Part shown: one piece after another, positions 12,166-21,290 of the stretch
Position numbering within the stretch: the first letter of the stretch is position 1
How the letters are laid out: the number at the start of each line of letters is the position of its first letter
Source of the DNA: Lampris incognitus
Lineage: Eukaryota > Chordata > Actinopteri > Lampriformes > Lampridae
Assembly (NCBI RefSeq): GCF_029633865.1
Contig: NC_079213.1
Span: 1,895,121-1,959,120 of the forward strand
DNA: 64,000 bases
Reading direction: 5' to 3'
Translations under genes and position numbers: made by a program
The notes under the pieces: model-generated
What the model saw: only the letters and a program-made list of their open reading frames with translations
Database searches by the model: none
What the model was told of the DNA's origin: nothing

Positions 12166-14195
12166 AGGTTGTCAGGCTGTCTGCTCACAGAGGAAGGTGT
12201 TTCTTCTCTGCTCTCAGTTCTGAGCTCTAACCCGTCCCATCTGAGAGAGCTGGACCTGAGCTACAACCAGCCAGGAGACTCAGGAGGGAAGCTGCTCTCT
12301 GCTGGACTGGCAGATCCACACTGGAGACTGGACTCTCTCAGGTATGGACAGGCTGGCTGACACTCCATCATCATGATTTCTTCAAGGACTTTCTCCCTCT
12401 CCTACTCTAATGCTGGATCAGACTGGTTCTTCTGTAACAGCGGACAAAACTGATACCGGATGGAGGTTTATTAAATGGAGGAGGTGCTGGTGTGACTGTG
12501 TTTCTCCTCCACCCCCAGGCTGGACCATGCTGGAGTGCGCTGGCTGAAACCAGGTCTGATGAAATGTAAGTGTGTGGTTAGTTTATTCATGAAAACAAAG
12601 CAGATCACATTCAACTGTTTAGATGGAAAGTGCGTCCACACAGCAGTGTGCGACATCCATCCATTCACATCCTACTGGGGATGAAGATGATGGCTGACAT
12701 GATGTGTCGTCATCAAAGTGGTGTGGAATTAACAGTTAATGGGTCTCATTTATCAAGAAACTTCAAAACTGATATTTGTGTGATTCCTTCATGCTGACAT
12801 GTACACATACCTGGCAAATCTCTCAGAGAGTGTGTGTGTGTGGGGGGGGGGGGTCAGTTGTTGTGATGATGGCTAAGGTGACCTGTTCAATGTGTGAATT
12901 AACCTGTGTCAGTTAGCTAACTTGACATTGTCACATTGCATTGTACAATTTTGTTTGTTCTGGTCACCTCACGTAGCAATACCACCAGTAACCACTAGAG
13001 AGCAACATAACACAAGCATTCTTCCTACGGCTACATACTATACTTTTTTTGGGGGGGGTTCCCCCTTTTTCTCCCCAATTGTCAATTGTCCAATTACCCC
13101 ACTCTTCCGAGCTGCCCTGGTCGCTGCTCCACCTCCTCTGCTGATCCAGGGAGGGCTGCAGACTATCACATGCCTCCTCCCATACATGTGGAGTCACCAG
13201 CCGCTTCTTTTCACCTGACAGTGGGGAGTTTCACCAGGGGGATGTAGAGTGTGAGAGGATCACGTTATTCCCCCCAGTCCCCCCCCCCCTCCGAACAGGC
13301 GCCCTGACTGACCAGAGGAGGCGCTAGTGCAGCGACCAGGATATATGCCCACCGCTGGCTTCCCACCCGCAGACACGGCCAACTGTGTCTGTAGGGACGC
13401 CCGACCAAGCCGGAGGTAACATGGGGATTCGAAGTGGCGATCCCTGTGTTGGTAGGCAACGGAACAGACCATCAAAATATGCTTGAGTTCAATGAAAACT
13501 TCCCACCTCCAAACATTTGATAAATCCAGCAGCAGTATAATTCATAAAGTTATACAAGGGAACACTGATAAATGAGGTCCAATCTCTGAATAAATCAGCA
13601 GAAACTAAACAGAAGATAAACATTACATCAACAACCGCTGCTGTATTGTGTCTTGTTGTCTCCATCAGATGTCTGTGAACTCACGCTGGACCCAAACACA
13701 GCACACAGAAACCTCCTTCTGTCTAGGGTCAACAGAAGGGTGACGAGGATGAGAGAGGAGCAGTCGTACCCTGATCACCCAGACAGATTTGACATCCGGA
13801 GACAGGTTCTATGTAGAGAGAGTCTGACTGAGCGCTGTTACATGGAGGTACAGTGGAAAGGAGCAGTTCATATAGGAGTGACCTACACAGGAATCGGAAG
13901 GAGAGGAGGAGGTGATGACTGTGTTCTTGGATATAATGAAAAGTCCTGGAGTCTGTTCTGTTATAGTGAGGGATACACTGTCTGTCATAATAATAGACGA
14001 ACAGAGATACGGATCTCCCCCTCCTCCTCTGACAGAGTAGGAGTGTATCTGGACTGGTCTGCTGGAACTCTGTCCTTCTACAAACTCTCCTATGACACAC
14101 AGACCCACCTCCACACCTTCACCTCCACATTCACTGAACCTCTCTATATTGGGTTTAGGATTAGGTCAGATGACTCCTCAGTGTGTCTGTCTTAG
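483..14195 (+). CDS. nlrc3-like: NLRC3-like NLR immune receptor (FISNA-NACHT-LRR-B30.2), spliced gene
   Basis: A cytosolic nucleotide-binding, leucine-rich-repeat receptor of the group expanded in fish. Coding exons: 483-598, 711-827, 2253-2366, 3318-3396, 3562-3769, 4423-6208, 7273-7446, 12168-12341, 12519-12565, 13669-14195. They sum to 3342 nt (1113 codons plus stop), every junction keeps phase, and all introns are GT-AG. Order: Glu/Gly-rich N terminus with an SGERDSQ motif, two copies of a short SM-containing peptide exon, FISNA (exons 4-5), NACHT with Walker A GVAGIGKT (about residues 310-317) and Walker [12 protein letters not shown] (about 381-391), helical NACHT-associated region, two LRR exons of exactly 174 nt, a short WLKPG linker exon, and a C-terminal PRY-SPRY (B30.2) domain. 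From family knowledge: NACHT binds nucleotide and drives oligomerisation, and LRR and B30.2 are the likely recognition surfaces. No CARD or PYD is visible. The ATG at 483 has G at -3 and +4; a 5' UTR exon may lie further left, because an acceptor (GCGCAG) ends at 468. No disabling mutation was seen in the exons. Confidence 0.93.
711..827 (+). CDS. nlrc3-like: NLR exon 2a, short N-terminal repeat exon (first copy)
   Basis: It reads [18 protein letters not shown] and then EPPIYVQDG...AEQ in frame, with 117 nt and the same phase at both ends. The acceptor is TTTAAG, a poor polypyrimidine tract, and the donor is GTGAGG. It is a paralogue of the exon at 2253-2366, so inclusion of either or both keeps the frame. 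Teleost NLRs of this group are known to carry repeats of a peptide of about 30 residues here. Confidence 0.75.
1285..1910. repeat. Dispersed repeat fragment(s) inside an NLR intron
   Basis: The segment starting AAAGCCGCAGGCGGCGTTGG and the (ATT)n/(AAT)n stretch ending in AGCGCTTTG...CAAAGCGCT look like teleost interspersed repeats rather than unique intron DNA. Within it, CAGAAACATGTGCCAGAGTTTCCAAAACTGG at 1637-1667 echoes 1516-1546. I cannot name the family. The remaining intron, 828-1284 and 1911-2252, shows nothing further. Confidence 0.4.
2253..2366 (+). CDS. nlrc3-like: NLR exon 2b, short N-terminal repeat exon (second copy)
   Basis: It reads [18 protein letters not shown] and then GPPIHFKDG...AEQ, 114 nt with symmetric phase. 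The acceptor TTGTAGCAG is good, but the donor AG|GTCAGA is weak. It is closer than exon 2a to the family motif (SMKSDRSM...FKDGD, from memory), so it may be the main copy. Confidence 0.8.
2637..3292. mobile_element. Inserted element with inverted repeats of about 70 bp and a 12-bp target duplication
   Basis: The left arm (from about 2680: CAAAGGAGTTGAATCAACTG..., ACTTGGTATATATCCGTGAA, CCTCTCATCCAAGAGG) reappears in reverse complement at about 3217-3291 with few mismatches. CTAACATGTCAT flanks the insert at 2625-2636 and 3293-3304, as expected for a target-site duplication. The CCTCTTGGATGAGAGG/ACGTCTTC motif is, to my recollection, common in fish repeats linked to Penelope-like elements, but no reverse transcriptase is present here, so a MITE is also possible. 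It lies in the intron just upstream of NLR exon 3. Confidence 0.7.
3318..3396 (+). CDS. nlrc3-like: NLR exon 3, linker
   Basis: Encodes [20 protein letters not shown] and then LDSIFM, matching the conserved QTDLDSIF segment just before FISNA. The acceptor CTCCACAG ends at 3317 and the donor GTGTGT starts at 3397. The exon lies directly behind the right end of an inserted inverted-repeat element. Confidence 0.88.
3562..3769 (+). CDS. nlrc3-like: NLR exon 4, start of the FISNA region
   Basis: Begins [15 protein letters not shown], then [12 protein letters not shown], and ends in LADSLES. This is the N-terminal helical part that precedes the fish-specific NACHT-associated domain. The acceptor TTTCCAG and the strong donor GTAAGA bound a 208-nt exon that ends one base into a codon. 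Confidence 0.9.
4096..4226 (+). mobile_element. 3' part of a tRNA-derived SINE
   Basis: GTGGCCCTGTGATGGCCTGG through CCAGGGTGTCTCCCCGCCTG and the GGATGGATG tail match the 3' half of the fuller SINE at 52952-53372, in the same orientation. The copy is 5'-truncated and lies in the intron between NLR exons 4 and 5. Confidence 0.75.
4423..6208 (+). CDS. nlrc3-like: NLR exon 5, FISNA plus NACHT domain exon
   Basis: A 1786-nt exon. It starts with [15 protein letters not shown] and [10 protein letters not shown] (FISNA), then Walker A at 4716-4739 and Walker B at 4929-4961, the [11 protein letters not shown] sensor-type segment, the [11 protein letters not shown] motif of the helical region, [16 protein letters not shown], and finally [20 protein letters not shown] and [10 protein letters not shown]. 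These are hallmark motifs of fish NLRC3-like proteins. The frame is open throughout. The donor GTAAGT (6209) is a perfect match to consensus. The open frame runs upstream to 4350, but the CAG acceptor at 4420-4422 and the conserved start show that this part is intronic. Confidence 0.96.
6247..6320. repeat. (ATCT)n microsatellite
   Basis: An uninterrupted ATCT tetranucleotide run about 40 bases after the end of the large NACHT exon, followed by a short T run. Confidence 0.97.
6400..7165 (+). mobile_element. LINE 3' fragment (RTE-like reverse transcriptase C terminus)
   Basis: Two overlapping frames carry the C-terminal part of a LINE polyprotein: [13 protein letters not shown], then after a frameshift [32 protein letters not shown] and [15 protein letters not shown]. 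It ends CGCTGTGGCGCCCCCTAACG followed by a short AGT-rich tail, as RTE-type elements do. It is 5'-truncated and in the sense orientation within the NLR intron. The clade call is from memory. Confidence 0.8.
7229..7256. repeat. (GT)n microsatellite
   Basis: A GT run of about 28 bases ending 16 bases before the first LRR exon; it forms part of the acceptor region of that intron. Confidence 0.95.
7273..7446 (+). CDS. nlrc3-like: NLR exon 6, first LRR exon
   Basis: 174 nt, the standard size for LRR exons in this family. It reads [20 protein letters not shown] and then [19 protein letters not shown], ending RLETLR. The acceptor is CCATTCAG and the donor GTCAGT. The (GT)n at 7229-7256 lies just upstream. 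Confidence 0.93.
7563..8067 (+). repeat. Dispersed repeat, copy 1 (related to 54719-56290 and 61915-62090)
   Basis: GCAGCAGCCTCACCGAGTAC, GAGAGCTTGGTCTGCTGC(A)TCCTGTGGG, GCTAAGCTAACTGCTAGCCC, GGCTGGCGTTCGTTCTCCTGGAC and the end TTGCACTGCTGTGGGCTGGGG...CATTTCATGTGCGCA recur in the later copies. It has no open frame and looks like a non-coding interspersed element. The next bases, 8068-8735, hold only AGT/AGC-rich stretches and no gene. Confidence 0.7.
8870..10340 (+). mobile_element. Degraded LINE copy (L2/CR1/Rex-type reverse transcriptase)
   Basis: Broken frames give AAIREAKSK, then [17 protein letters not shown] and [20 protein letters not shown] (RT fingers), then [10 protein letters not shown] and [15 protein letters not shown], and finally [23 protein letters not shown] (C terminus). 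The palm domain with the catalytic Asp pair is deleted between about 9420 and 9540. An ATTACAGT-like low-complexity stretch (9775-9870) interrupts the 3' part. It lies in the intron between the two LRR exons. The short frame at 8740-8949 overlaps its start. Confidence 0.85.
10341..10410. repeat. (CTGT/CTAT)n microsatellite
   Basis: CTAT units, then CTGT units, then CTAT again. It lies directly at the 3' end of the preceding LINE copy, where it may have grown from the element's tail. Confidence 0.93.
10420..11040 (-). mobile_element. Degraded LINE copy, minus strand (R2/NeSL-like reverse transcriptase)
   Basis: On the minus strand, frames give [20 protein letters not shown], then [40 protein letters not shown], and [18 protein letters not shown]. 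These are RT segments of the kind annotated as R2-type in databases. Three frames are needed, so it is dead. The clade is uncertain. Confidence 0.75.
11240..11960 (-). mobile_element. LINE 3' fragment, minus strand (L2/CR1-type), same family as 20215-21290
   Basis: The minus-strand frame 11890-11276 reads [40 protein letters not shown] and [20 protein letters not shown], then [16 protein letters not shown], the usual C terminus of such reverse transcriptases. Upstream bases to about 11960 match the same element out of frame. The shared segment is nearly identical in protein sequence to the plus-strand copy about 9 kb away. Confidence 0.88.
12113..12165. repeat. (GT)n microsatellite abutting a splice acceptor
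   Basis: A GT run of about 52 bases that ends in GTGTCAG, the acceptor of the second LRR exon. Confidence 0.97.
12168..12341 (+). CDS. nlrc3-like: NLR exon 7, second LRR exon
   Basis: 174 nt, reading [20 protein letters not shown], then [19 protein letters not shown], ending RLDSLR. The donor is GTATGG. The acceptor is GTGTCAG with a (GT)n tract directly in front of it instead of a clear polypyrimidine tract. Confidence 0.92.
12519..12565 (+). CDS. nlrc3-like: NLR exon 8, short linker exon
   Basis: A 47-nt exon reading [15 protein letters not shown], the conserved linker between LRRs and B30.2. The acceptor TCCACCCCCAG is strong and the donor GTAAGT is consensus. The exon ends one base into a Tyr codon completed in the last exon. 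Confidence 0.92.
13045..13475 (-). mobile_element. tRNA-derived SINE, minus orientation
   Basis: Read on the minus strand it begins with a tRNA-like head (GGTCTGTTCCGTTGCCTACC, then a CACTTCGAATCCC B-box-like motif at about 13421-13435) and ends in CAATTGGGGAGAAAAAGGG. The same tail occurs in the other orientation at about 53452-53545. It lies in the last NLR intron. Confidence 0.7.
13669..14195 (+). CDS. nlrc3-like: NLR exon 9, C-terminal B30.2 (PRY-SPRY) domain
   Basis: The PRY part starts [26 protein letters not shown] and [17 protein letters not shown] follow. The SPRY core has the [29 protein letters not shown] and EPLYIGF motifs, then a stop at 14193-14195. The acceptor is CTCCATCAG. 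Length and motifs are those of an intact B30.2 domain. No poly(A) signal is evident in the next 100 bases; a (CA)n tract begins at about 14290. Confidence 0.95.
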
Positions 14196-14289
14196 ATAGA
14201 GGAGGTAGAGACACGTCCTGTGTCCTAGAAGAACACTCACACTCCTGCCCAAAGACAACTGCTGACATGATAGATCACTCTGTACAGGA

Positions 14290-14384
<95 letters not shown>
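14290..14384. repeat. (CA)n microsatellite
   Basis: A CA run of about 95 bases, roughly 95 bases after the NLR stop codon, probably in the 3' UTR or just beyond it. Confidence 0.98.
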
Positions 14385-14385
<1 letters not shown>

Positions 14386-14394
14386 ATCATCATC

Positions 14395-16380
14395 GGCGGC
14401 CACTCAAGATTGAGTATGACTGTCCTCCTTCGGGTATTTAGGGGTCTTCAGGTGGGTGTAGAGGCCGATCCTGGAGCCACATATTTTGGGACAATGTGGG
14501 CAAGGGTGTGAAGAAGTGGTTGAGGATGTGGTTTGAGCCTTTCTGGTAACTCGCTCCTTTCTGAGTCTGCACTTGTTTTTAGCACCACAGTCATGGTTAT
14601 AGCGCGCAGCAGCCTCACCAATACCCAGTCTCCAGACCTCCCTGTTTTTTGCTGCTTGTTCCCAGGTGTTAAGGTCGATACATAAGCTTTTGACGTGGGC
14701 CTTGATGTTATCTTTATATCGCTTCTTTTGTCCTGCTGGGGCATGGCATCCTGTTAAAAACTGAAAGTAAAGTGAAGGACTTGTTTCGGAGGCGAGAGTC
14801 AGACATGCGGAGGACATGGCCAGTCCATCTCAGCTGATGTTGTGCAATGGTGGCAGTTATAGTAGGCATGTTGGCCTCCTCGAGGACGTTGAAGTTGGTG
14901 TGCTTATCCTCCCAGCTGATCTTAAGGATCTTCCTGAGGCATCGCTGTTGGTATGCCTCCAGTGCCTTCAGGTGCCTGCTAGATATGTGGTCCAGGTTCC
15001 TGACCCATACAGTAAGGTGGGTAGCACTACCGCTTTGTACACCAGAATTTTTGTTCTGGCCTGTAGGTCACAGTTTTCAAAAACCCTTGTACTCAATCTT
15101 GAGAAGGCCCAGCAGGCACAACTGAGAAGATGATGTATTTCAATGTAAAAGTTGCCTTTGGAGGAGAGAAGGCTGCCAAGATGGATGGATGGACTGCATT
15201 TATACAGCGCTTTTCTAAGATATGGGAACTGTTCCACGTTTTCAAGTCTGGTGTTGTCTACAGAGATGGATGGGGGCAGAGCAAACATATATTTCTGTTG
15301 GGTGGGGGTTGGTGGAGGATATGGGTCTTTTCTATGTTAATTGCCAGGCCAAGCTGCGTGTGTGCCTTTGCAAAGGTGTCCAGTATGTTTTGTAGTTCCT
15401 CTTCTATGAGGGGCACTAAGGTGTTGTCATCTGTGTATTTCAGCTCAATTATGGATGGGGTGGTGTTTTACTTTTAGCCCTGAATCTGTAAATGTTCAAA
15501 AGAATCGCATCAATCCTGTACATGATTTTGACTCCTTGGGGTAGATTGCGACCCGTTAGGTGGAGGATGGTGGCAATGAAGACAGAGAACAGGGTTGGGC
15601 AATGACACAGCCTTGTTTTAATTCCTGTGTGGACCTTGAAGGACTCGGTCTCATCTCCAAAACTGCTGAGTACTCTAGCTGACATATTGTCATGGAGTAG
15701 TTGCAGTACGCTGATATATTTGTCAGGGCAGCCTATTTTTGGCAGAACTAGCCAGAGGGCCTAGCAGTTTATGGAATCAAAACCTTTGGTTAAGTCTATG
15801 AAGGCCATGTAAAATAGTTGATTCTGTTTCTGGCTTTTTCTTGGAGTTGGCGAGCAGTAAAAATCATGTCCATGGTACTTCTGTTAGGAGGAAAACCGCT
15901 CTGGGATTCTGGCAGAATGTCTGATTTTGGGAGGAGTCTGTTGGCCAAGATCCTAGCAAGAGTTTTCCCTGTGGTGGAAAGCAGGGAAATGCCACGGTAG
16001 TTTCCTCTCTCAGCTTTGTTCCCTTTCTTAAAGATAGAGATAATGAGTGCATTGTTAAGTTGCACAGGGATTTCCTCTTTTTCCCATATTTAAAGTAGCA
16101 GGGCATGGATATGTCTGAGGAGTGTAGGTCCACCTGCCCTCAGTACTTCTGATGGTATTCCATAAGGACCAGCAGCCTTGTTTATTTTCATCTTCCTGAT
16201 GGCATCCTGGACTTCTCTTAGAGTAGGTGGTGCTGCCATGTCCTCCTCTTTGGGTTACTGAGGGAGTTGTTGGAGGGCATCCATCTCAGGGCTAGAGTTC
16301 CAGTTTAGAAATGTTCTGATAGTGCTGTTTCCACCTCTCTTTGATTGACTCGTTGTCTGTTAGCAGTATGTAACTATCTT
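14395..16380 (-). mobile_element. Degraded LINE copy, minus strand, with C-terminal zinc-finger segment
   Basis: Minus-strand frames, from the right: GNYRGISLLSTTGKTLARIL with ESQSGFPPNRSTMDMIF (RT), then YKAVVLPTLLYGSGTW, then QKKRYKDNIKAHVKSL and a C-terminal CPHCPKICGSRIGLYTHLKT zinc-finger-like end. Frameshifts and a small insertion near 15178-15230 (GGATGGATGGACTGCATTTA) break it. It lies between the NLR and tetraspanin genes. Confidence 0.85.
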
Positions 16381-16439
16381 AGGAGCAATGGGGGGTTAGA
16401 CGGAGGTGGCTGGGACTGTCCTTCCCTCCCTCTGACACA

Positions 16440-17445
16440 CAAGTAGAGACACGCATTGCTGCATGCTTGACTGACATCTTGGAGTGGATGGCGACACAAC
16501 ACCTGAAGCTCATTCTGGACAAGACAGAGCTGATGTTCCTCCCGGGGAAAAGTTGCCTGCACCGAGACCTGGTCATCACCATGACAACACCGTGGTGATG
16601 CCAACTCGGACTGTGAGGAATCTGGGTGTGATCCTGGACGACCAACTGTCGTTTGCTGCAAACGTTGCATCGGTTGCTCGCTCCAGCAGATTTCTCCTCT
16701 ATAATATCAGGAGGATTCACTCATTCCTCACCGCCGGTGCTCATCCAGGCTCTGGTCATCTCCTGGCTGGACTACGGCAACTCCCTCCTTGGTGGCGCCC
16801 GGCGTCGGCCATCAGACCTCTGGAGCTTGTTCAGAAAGCTGCAGCTCGTCTGGTGTTCAACCTCCCTAAGTTCTCCCACACAACTCCCCTTCTCATGTCC
16901 CTACACTGGCTCCCAGGAGCTGCTCGCATCCAGTTTAAGACTCTGGTGCTGGCCTACAGGGCAGTGAAAGGAACAGCTCCTTCCTATCTCCAGGCCATGG
17001 TCAAGCCCTACACCCCCACCCGACCACTTCGTTCTGCTGCCTCGGAACGCCTGGTTGCCCCGTCGCTCAGAGGCCCCTGCTGCTGATCGACCCGGTCACA
17101 GGTCTTTTCTGTCCTGGCCCCACAGTGGTGGAATTAACTCCCCACTGATGTCAGGACAGCAGAGTCGCTGCCCATCTTTCAGCGCAGGTTGAAAACTCAC
17201 CTCTTCAAGAACTACTACCCTGTTACTTGCTCTTAGCACTTATTGTATTCACCCGTTTAAAAAAAAATCTCTTTCTTGTGCTTTCAGTTTAGCACAGGTT
17301 TTGTTCTTAGATGCTTGTTTAGATGCACTTATGACCTCTGATGACTAGTAGTTCTCCTGATTTCCTACGTTAAATGATGCTCTTATTATAAATCGCTTTG
17401 GATAAAAGCGTCGGCTAAATGACTGTAATGTAATGTAATGTCATT
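16440..17445 (+). mobile_element. LINE 3' fragment (L2-type) with (TGTAA)n-like end
   Basis: Frames read RTVRNLGVILDDQLSFAANV, LVQKAAARLVFNLPKFSHTT, LMSLHWLPGAARIQFKTLVL and APSYLQAMVKPYTPTRPLR. The 3' end AAATGACTGTAATGTAATG is the usual terminus of teleost L2 LINEs. It is 5'-truncated and frameshifted. The stretch 17446-17812 shows no feature. Confidence 0.88.
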
Positions 17446-17812
17446 GTAATCCACCCGTCTTGCCACATGGCTCTCGATGGACAACGCAGACAGTCTTTCT
17501 TGGGACATCGTTGATCTCAAATATGTCTTGACCCATTTCAGTTTAATGAGACACACAACTAACAATCACTGCACTTACAGCAGAATCAGCACAGAAAGGT
17601 TGTTTTTTTGCTGGGCCCCCCTCCAGACCTGGGCCCGGTGCGGTTGCTCCCCCCGCAGAACCGGCCCAGAACGTATTCCTATTGTAAGAATCATCAAACA
17701 GCTACGTGATTAAACGTGACTTCTACTATAACTTTAATCACTTGGTACCTGATTAAATATCTGATCGATTTCATTTTCCAATAACACAGACAGGTCTGTT
17801 CCAATTACACCT

Positions 17813-17828
17813 GTGTGTGTGTGTGTGT

Positions 17829-17870
<42 letters not shown>
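17813..17870. repeat. (GT)n microsatellite
   Basis: A GT run of about 57 bases with one interruption (GTAT), located between two LINE fragments. Confidence 0.96.
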
Positions 17871-17871
<1 letters not shown>

Positions 17872-17984
17872 AGGTACCGGCTGGTTCCCGTAGAGACCGA
17901 ATATCATCTCTTGTTTTAAACAGATAACAGTAGAGAGACAGGAGACGTTAGTGTTTGCATCAATCAGCCTGTTCTCTCTCTCCT

Positions 17985-20185
17985 GCGTCCAGTGAGGTAC
18001 CAGAGGTAGTCATCTCACTGGATGCAGAGAAAGCTTTTGAAAGGGTCAAATGGGAATTTTTGTTCACTTGTTTAAAAAATTTGGGTATGGTCCTAATTAT
18101 TATTATTTCATGGATTAAGCTTTTGTATACTTCACCTAAAGCCTCGGTTGTTACAAATGGTAAACAATCACAATACTTCCAGCTGTCAAGAGCGACCCGT
18201 CAGGGTTGCCCACTCAGTCCACTATCATTTGCTTTAGCTATAGAGCCCTTATCCATTACACTTAAATCATTACCATCTATAAAAAGAATTCATAGAGGAA
18301 TAGAGCATAGTTTGTCTTTATACACTGATGATTTATTATTATATGTTTCAGATCCAGTTCTAAGCACACCTCACATTATCCATGCTTTGGAGAGCTTCGG
18401 TACATTCTCTGGGTACAAAGTAAACTTTGGCAAAAATGAATGTTACCCTGTTAATGACTTGGCTCTTCAAATACAAGGTAATGCCTTACCGTTCCAAATG
18501 TCTAGAAATGGCTTTAACTAGTATTTGGGCATTAATATCACGAGAGACATGCAAAGTCTTAATCAGGAAAACTTTTCTCCTTTATTTGAGAAAGTCAGAC
18601 TAGACCTGAAAAGGTGGAAGTTACTTCACTTGTCCTTGGCAGGAAAAGTGAATTGTATTAAAATGAATGTACTTCCCAAATTCCTTTATTTGTTTCAATG
18701 TATCCCACTTTATCTTCCTAAATCCTTTTTTAAATCGATTGATAAGGCTTTCATTTTATTCATATGGAGCGATAAGATCCCTAGAGTACGTATAGAATTA
18801 CTACAAAGGCCTAAATTACAGGGTGGCTTAGCTCTTCCAAATCTTTGCTATTACTATTGGGCTGCAAATGTTCAAAAAATTATGTATCGGCTTCACGCGC
18901 CAGATACAGACTGCTGTGACTTTGAGGCTACATCTTGTGTTTCATCATCTCTCACAGCCCTGGTCACTTCCAGCTCTCCTCTTTCTATTACACACTTTAC
19001 TAAAAGCCCAGTCGTCGTCAATACCCTCAAGATATGGTTTCAATTTAGATGGAACTTTGGGTTCAAACATTGTGTTAGCATGAGTCCTATATGCAATAAT
19101 CACCTTTTTCCCCCAGCTAGATTAGACTCTGCGTTCTCTTTTTGGCAAAGACAAGGTATTTCTAAATTTAAAGAATAAATAAACGGTGTATTTGCAAGCT
19201 TTGATGACTTATCACACAAATTTGGGCTCTCTCGGTCTAGCTTATTTCGATATTTTCAAGTCCGCCACTTCCTTCAGAGCCATGACCCCAACTTTCCAAA
19301 CGTATCTTCAGTCTCAGATTTAGATGGTATGCTAGAGATCCCTTTTAATTCTAAAGGACTAATTTCAAGGATACATGATTGTATAGCTTCTCTTAAAAAC
19401 ATAACTCTTGCTAAGATTAGGGCAGACTGGGCAGCTGAGCTAGGAGAGGACATGGATGAGGACAACTGGAACTGTGCTTTACAAAAAGTGAATGATAGTA
19501 CTTCCTGTGCAAGACTAAGTATATAATAAAGTCCTACGTCCTGCTCATTTTTCTAAAGCAAGACTAGCTAAGATTTACCCTAATTCAGACGTAAATTGTA
19601 AATAGGTGCCATACCACCCCTGCCAACTCAACCCATATGTTTTGGTCATGCCCGGCTCTGACAACTTACTGGTCTATGGTTTTTAAATCACTGTCGGAAG
19701 CACTTGATATTGATTTCCAACCCAATGCAGCAGCAGCTATATTTGGAATCACAGGTGGGGAACACTCTATAATGAGGAAAAGCCATAAAACCATCATTGC
19801 TTTCACAACACTGCTTGCTCACAGAAGAATTTTACTACATTGGAAATCAAAACACCCACCTAAAGTGTCTATGTGGTTGAGTGGTCTGATGCATTTCATA
19901 CAGTTAGAGAAGATTAAGTACACTCTTAGGGGGTCCAGTGATACATTTTTCTCCACCTGTGGTCCGATTTTGACATATCTAAGCAAACTAAAAACTTTGC
20001 CTGATGACCTAAGATATTTAGTCACCACAGACCACAGTAGGCCTATATAAAGTTTCACAAATAGAAGTGTTTAAACATATTCATTTATTTTTCCTTCCCC
20101 ATATCTTTATTTTTTTTCCTTATATACCAGTTACCAGGGATTGTATATTCTAGGGATATACATATTGTGAATATTGTATTTAAAT
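17985..20185 (+). mobile_element. L1-type LINE copy, 5'-truncated and inactivated
   Basis: The first frame gives VVISLDAEKAFERVKWEFLF, RQGCPLSPLSFALAIEPL and LYTDDLLLYV; after an in-frame TAG near 18520 it continues as YLGINITRDMQ, WKLLHLSLAGKVNCIKMNVL and LLQRPKLQGGLALPNLCYYY. This is the L1-superfamily RT and its C terminus. The catalytic box is YTDD rather than YADD. A further frame (19637-20050) carries the C-terminal FWSCPALTTYWSMVF segment. Confidence 0.9.
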
Positions 20186-20214
20186 TGTATCGAAATTGTT
20201 TCTGCCTTGGACTA

Positions 20215-21290
20215 ATGAGAGAGTTGTGTATCAACAATTTTTGACCCATATAAAAGAAAACGATCTATATGAACCTTTTCAGTCGGCTTTCAGGCCCTGT
20301 CACTCCACTGAAACTGCTCTGACCAGAGTGGTGAATGATCTTCTACTGGCGATCGACTCTGATTCCACTTCTGTGCTTCTACTACTGGACCTCAGTGCAG
20401 CCTTTGACACTATTGATCACTGTATACTTTTGGATAGATTAAATTGTAATTTTGGTGTCTCTGGCTTAGCTCTCTCTTGGCTTAAGTCCTACTTATCTGG
20501 AAGAACACATTGTGTCTGCTATAATAATATATCAAAATTCTCTGACATTAAATATGGTTTGCCTCAGGGCTCAGTTCTTGGCCCTCTACTTTTCTCTCTT
20601 TACATTACACCTCTTGGCCAAATTATACGCAGTTACGGAATAAATTTCCATTGCTATGCTGATGATACTCAGCTGTATGTGCCTATAAGGGCTGATGATC
20701 ATACTCAAATCACTAACTTAGAGGCCTGCTTGGCTACTGTGAAAAACTGGATGTCACTTAACTTTCTGCTTTTAAATTCAGATAAAACCGAGATGCTGGT
20801 CATTGGCCCTGCTAGACACAGACACCAATTTGATCAAGTAACGATAATAATCGACAACTCTGTGGTTTCACAAAGTGTGGCAGCCAAAAATCTTGGTGTT
20901 ACTTTTGATCCCATCCTTTCCTTTGATAAGCACATTAAAGAAATCACTAAGACTGCCTTTTTTCATTTACGTAACATGGCTAAAATTCGGTCTTTTCTCT
21001 CCATGGCTGACGCAGAGATTCTAATACATGCATTTGTTTCATCCAGAGTTGATTACTGTAATGTTCTGTTCTCAGGTCTGCCACATTCTAGTACTAAAAG
21101 TCTTCAGATGGTTCAGAATGCTGCAGCTAGAATCCTAACTAAAACTAGGAAACTTGACCATATTACACCAATTCTTGCCTCCCTTCATTGGCTTCCTATC
21201 CATGTTAGATCAGAATACAAGGTGCTTCTGCTGACTTATATAATCCTACATGGGCTTGCTCCATCCTACCTGTCTGATTCGTTGTCATTA
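20215..21290 (+). mobile_element. LINE fragment with a long open RT frame (L2/CR1-type)
   Basis: A 367-codon frame (20196-21299) includes NDLYEPFQSAFRPCHSTETA, LLLLDLSAAFDTIDHCIL, GLPQGSVLGPLLFSLYI, FHCYADDTQLYVPI and [20 protein letters not shown]. All RT motifs, including YADD, are intact. The copy is cut at both ends: it joins the L1 tail on the left and stops at [10 protein letters not shown] on the right, where the 11240-11960 copy continues. It is therefore a non-functional internal fragment. 21300-22580 holds no gene or repeat that I can identify. Confidence 0.9.

Noticed and set aside
13653-14195. An independent gene start at 13653
   Set aside because: The frame is the last NLR exon; the acceptor at 13667-13668 and the phase-matched preceding exon show that it is spliced, not initiated here.
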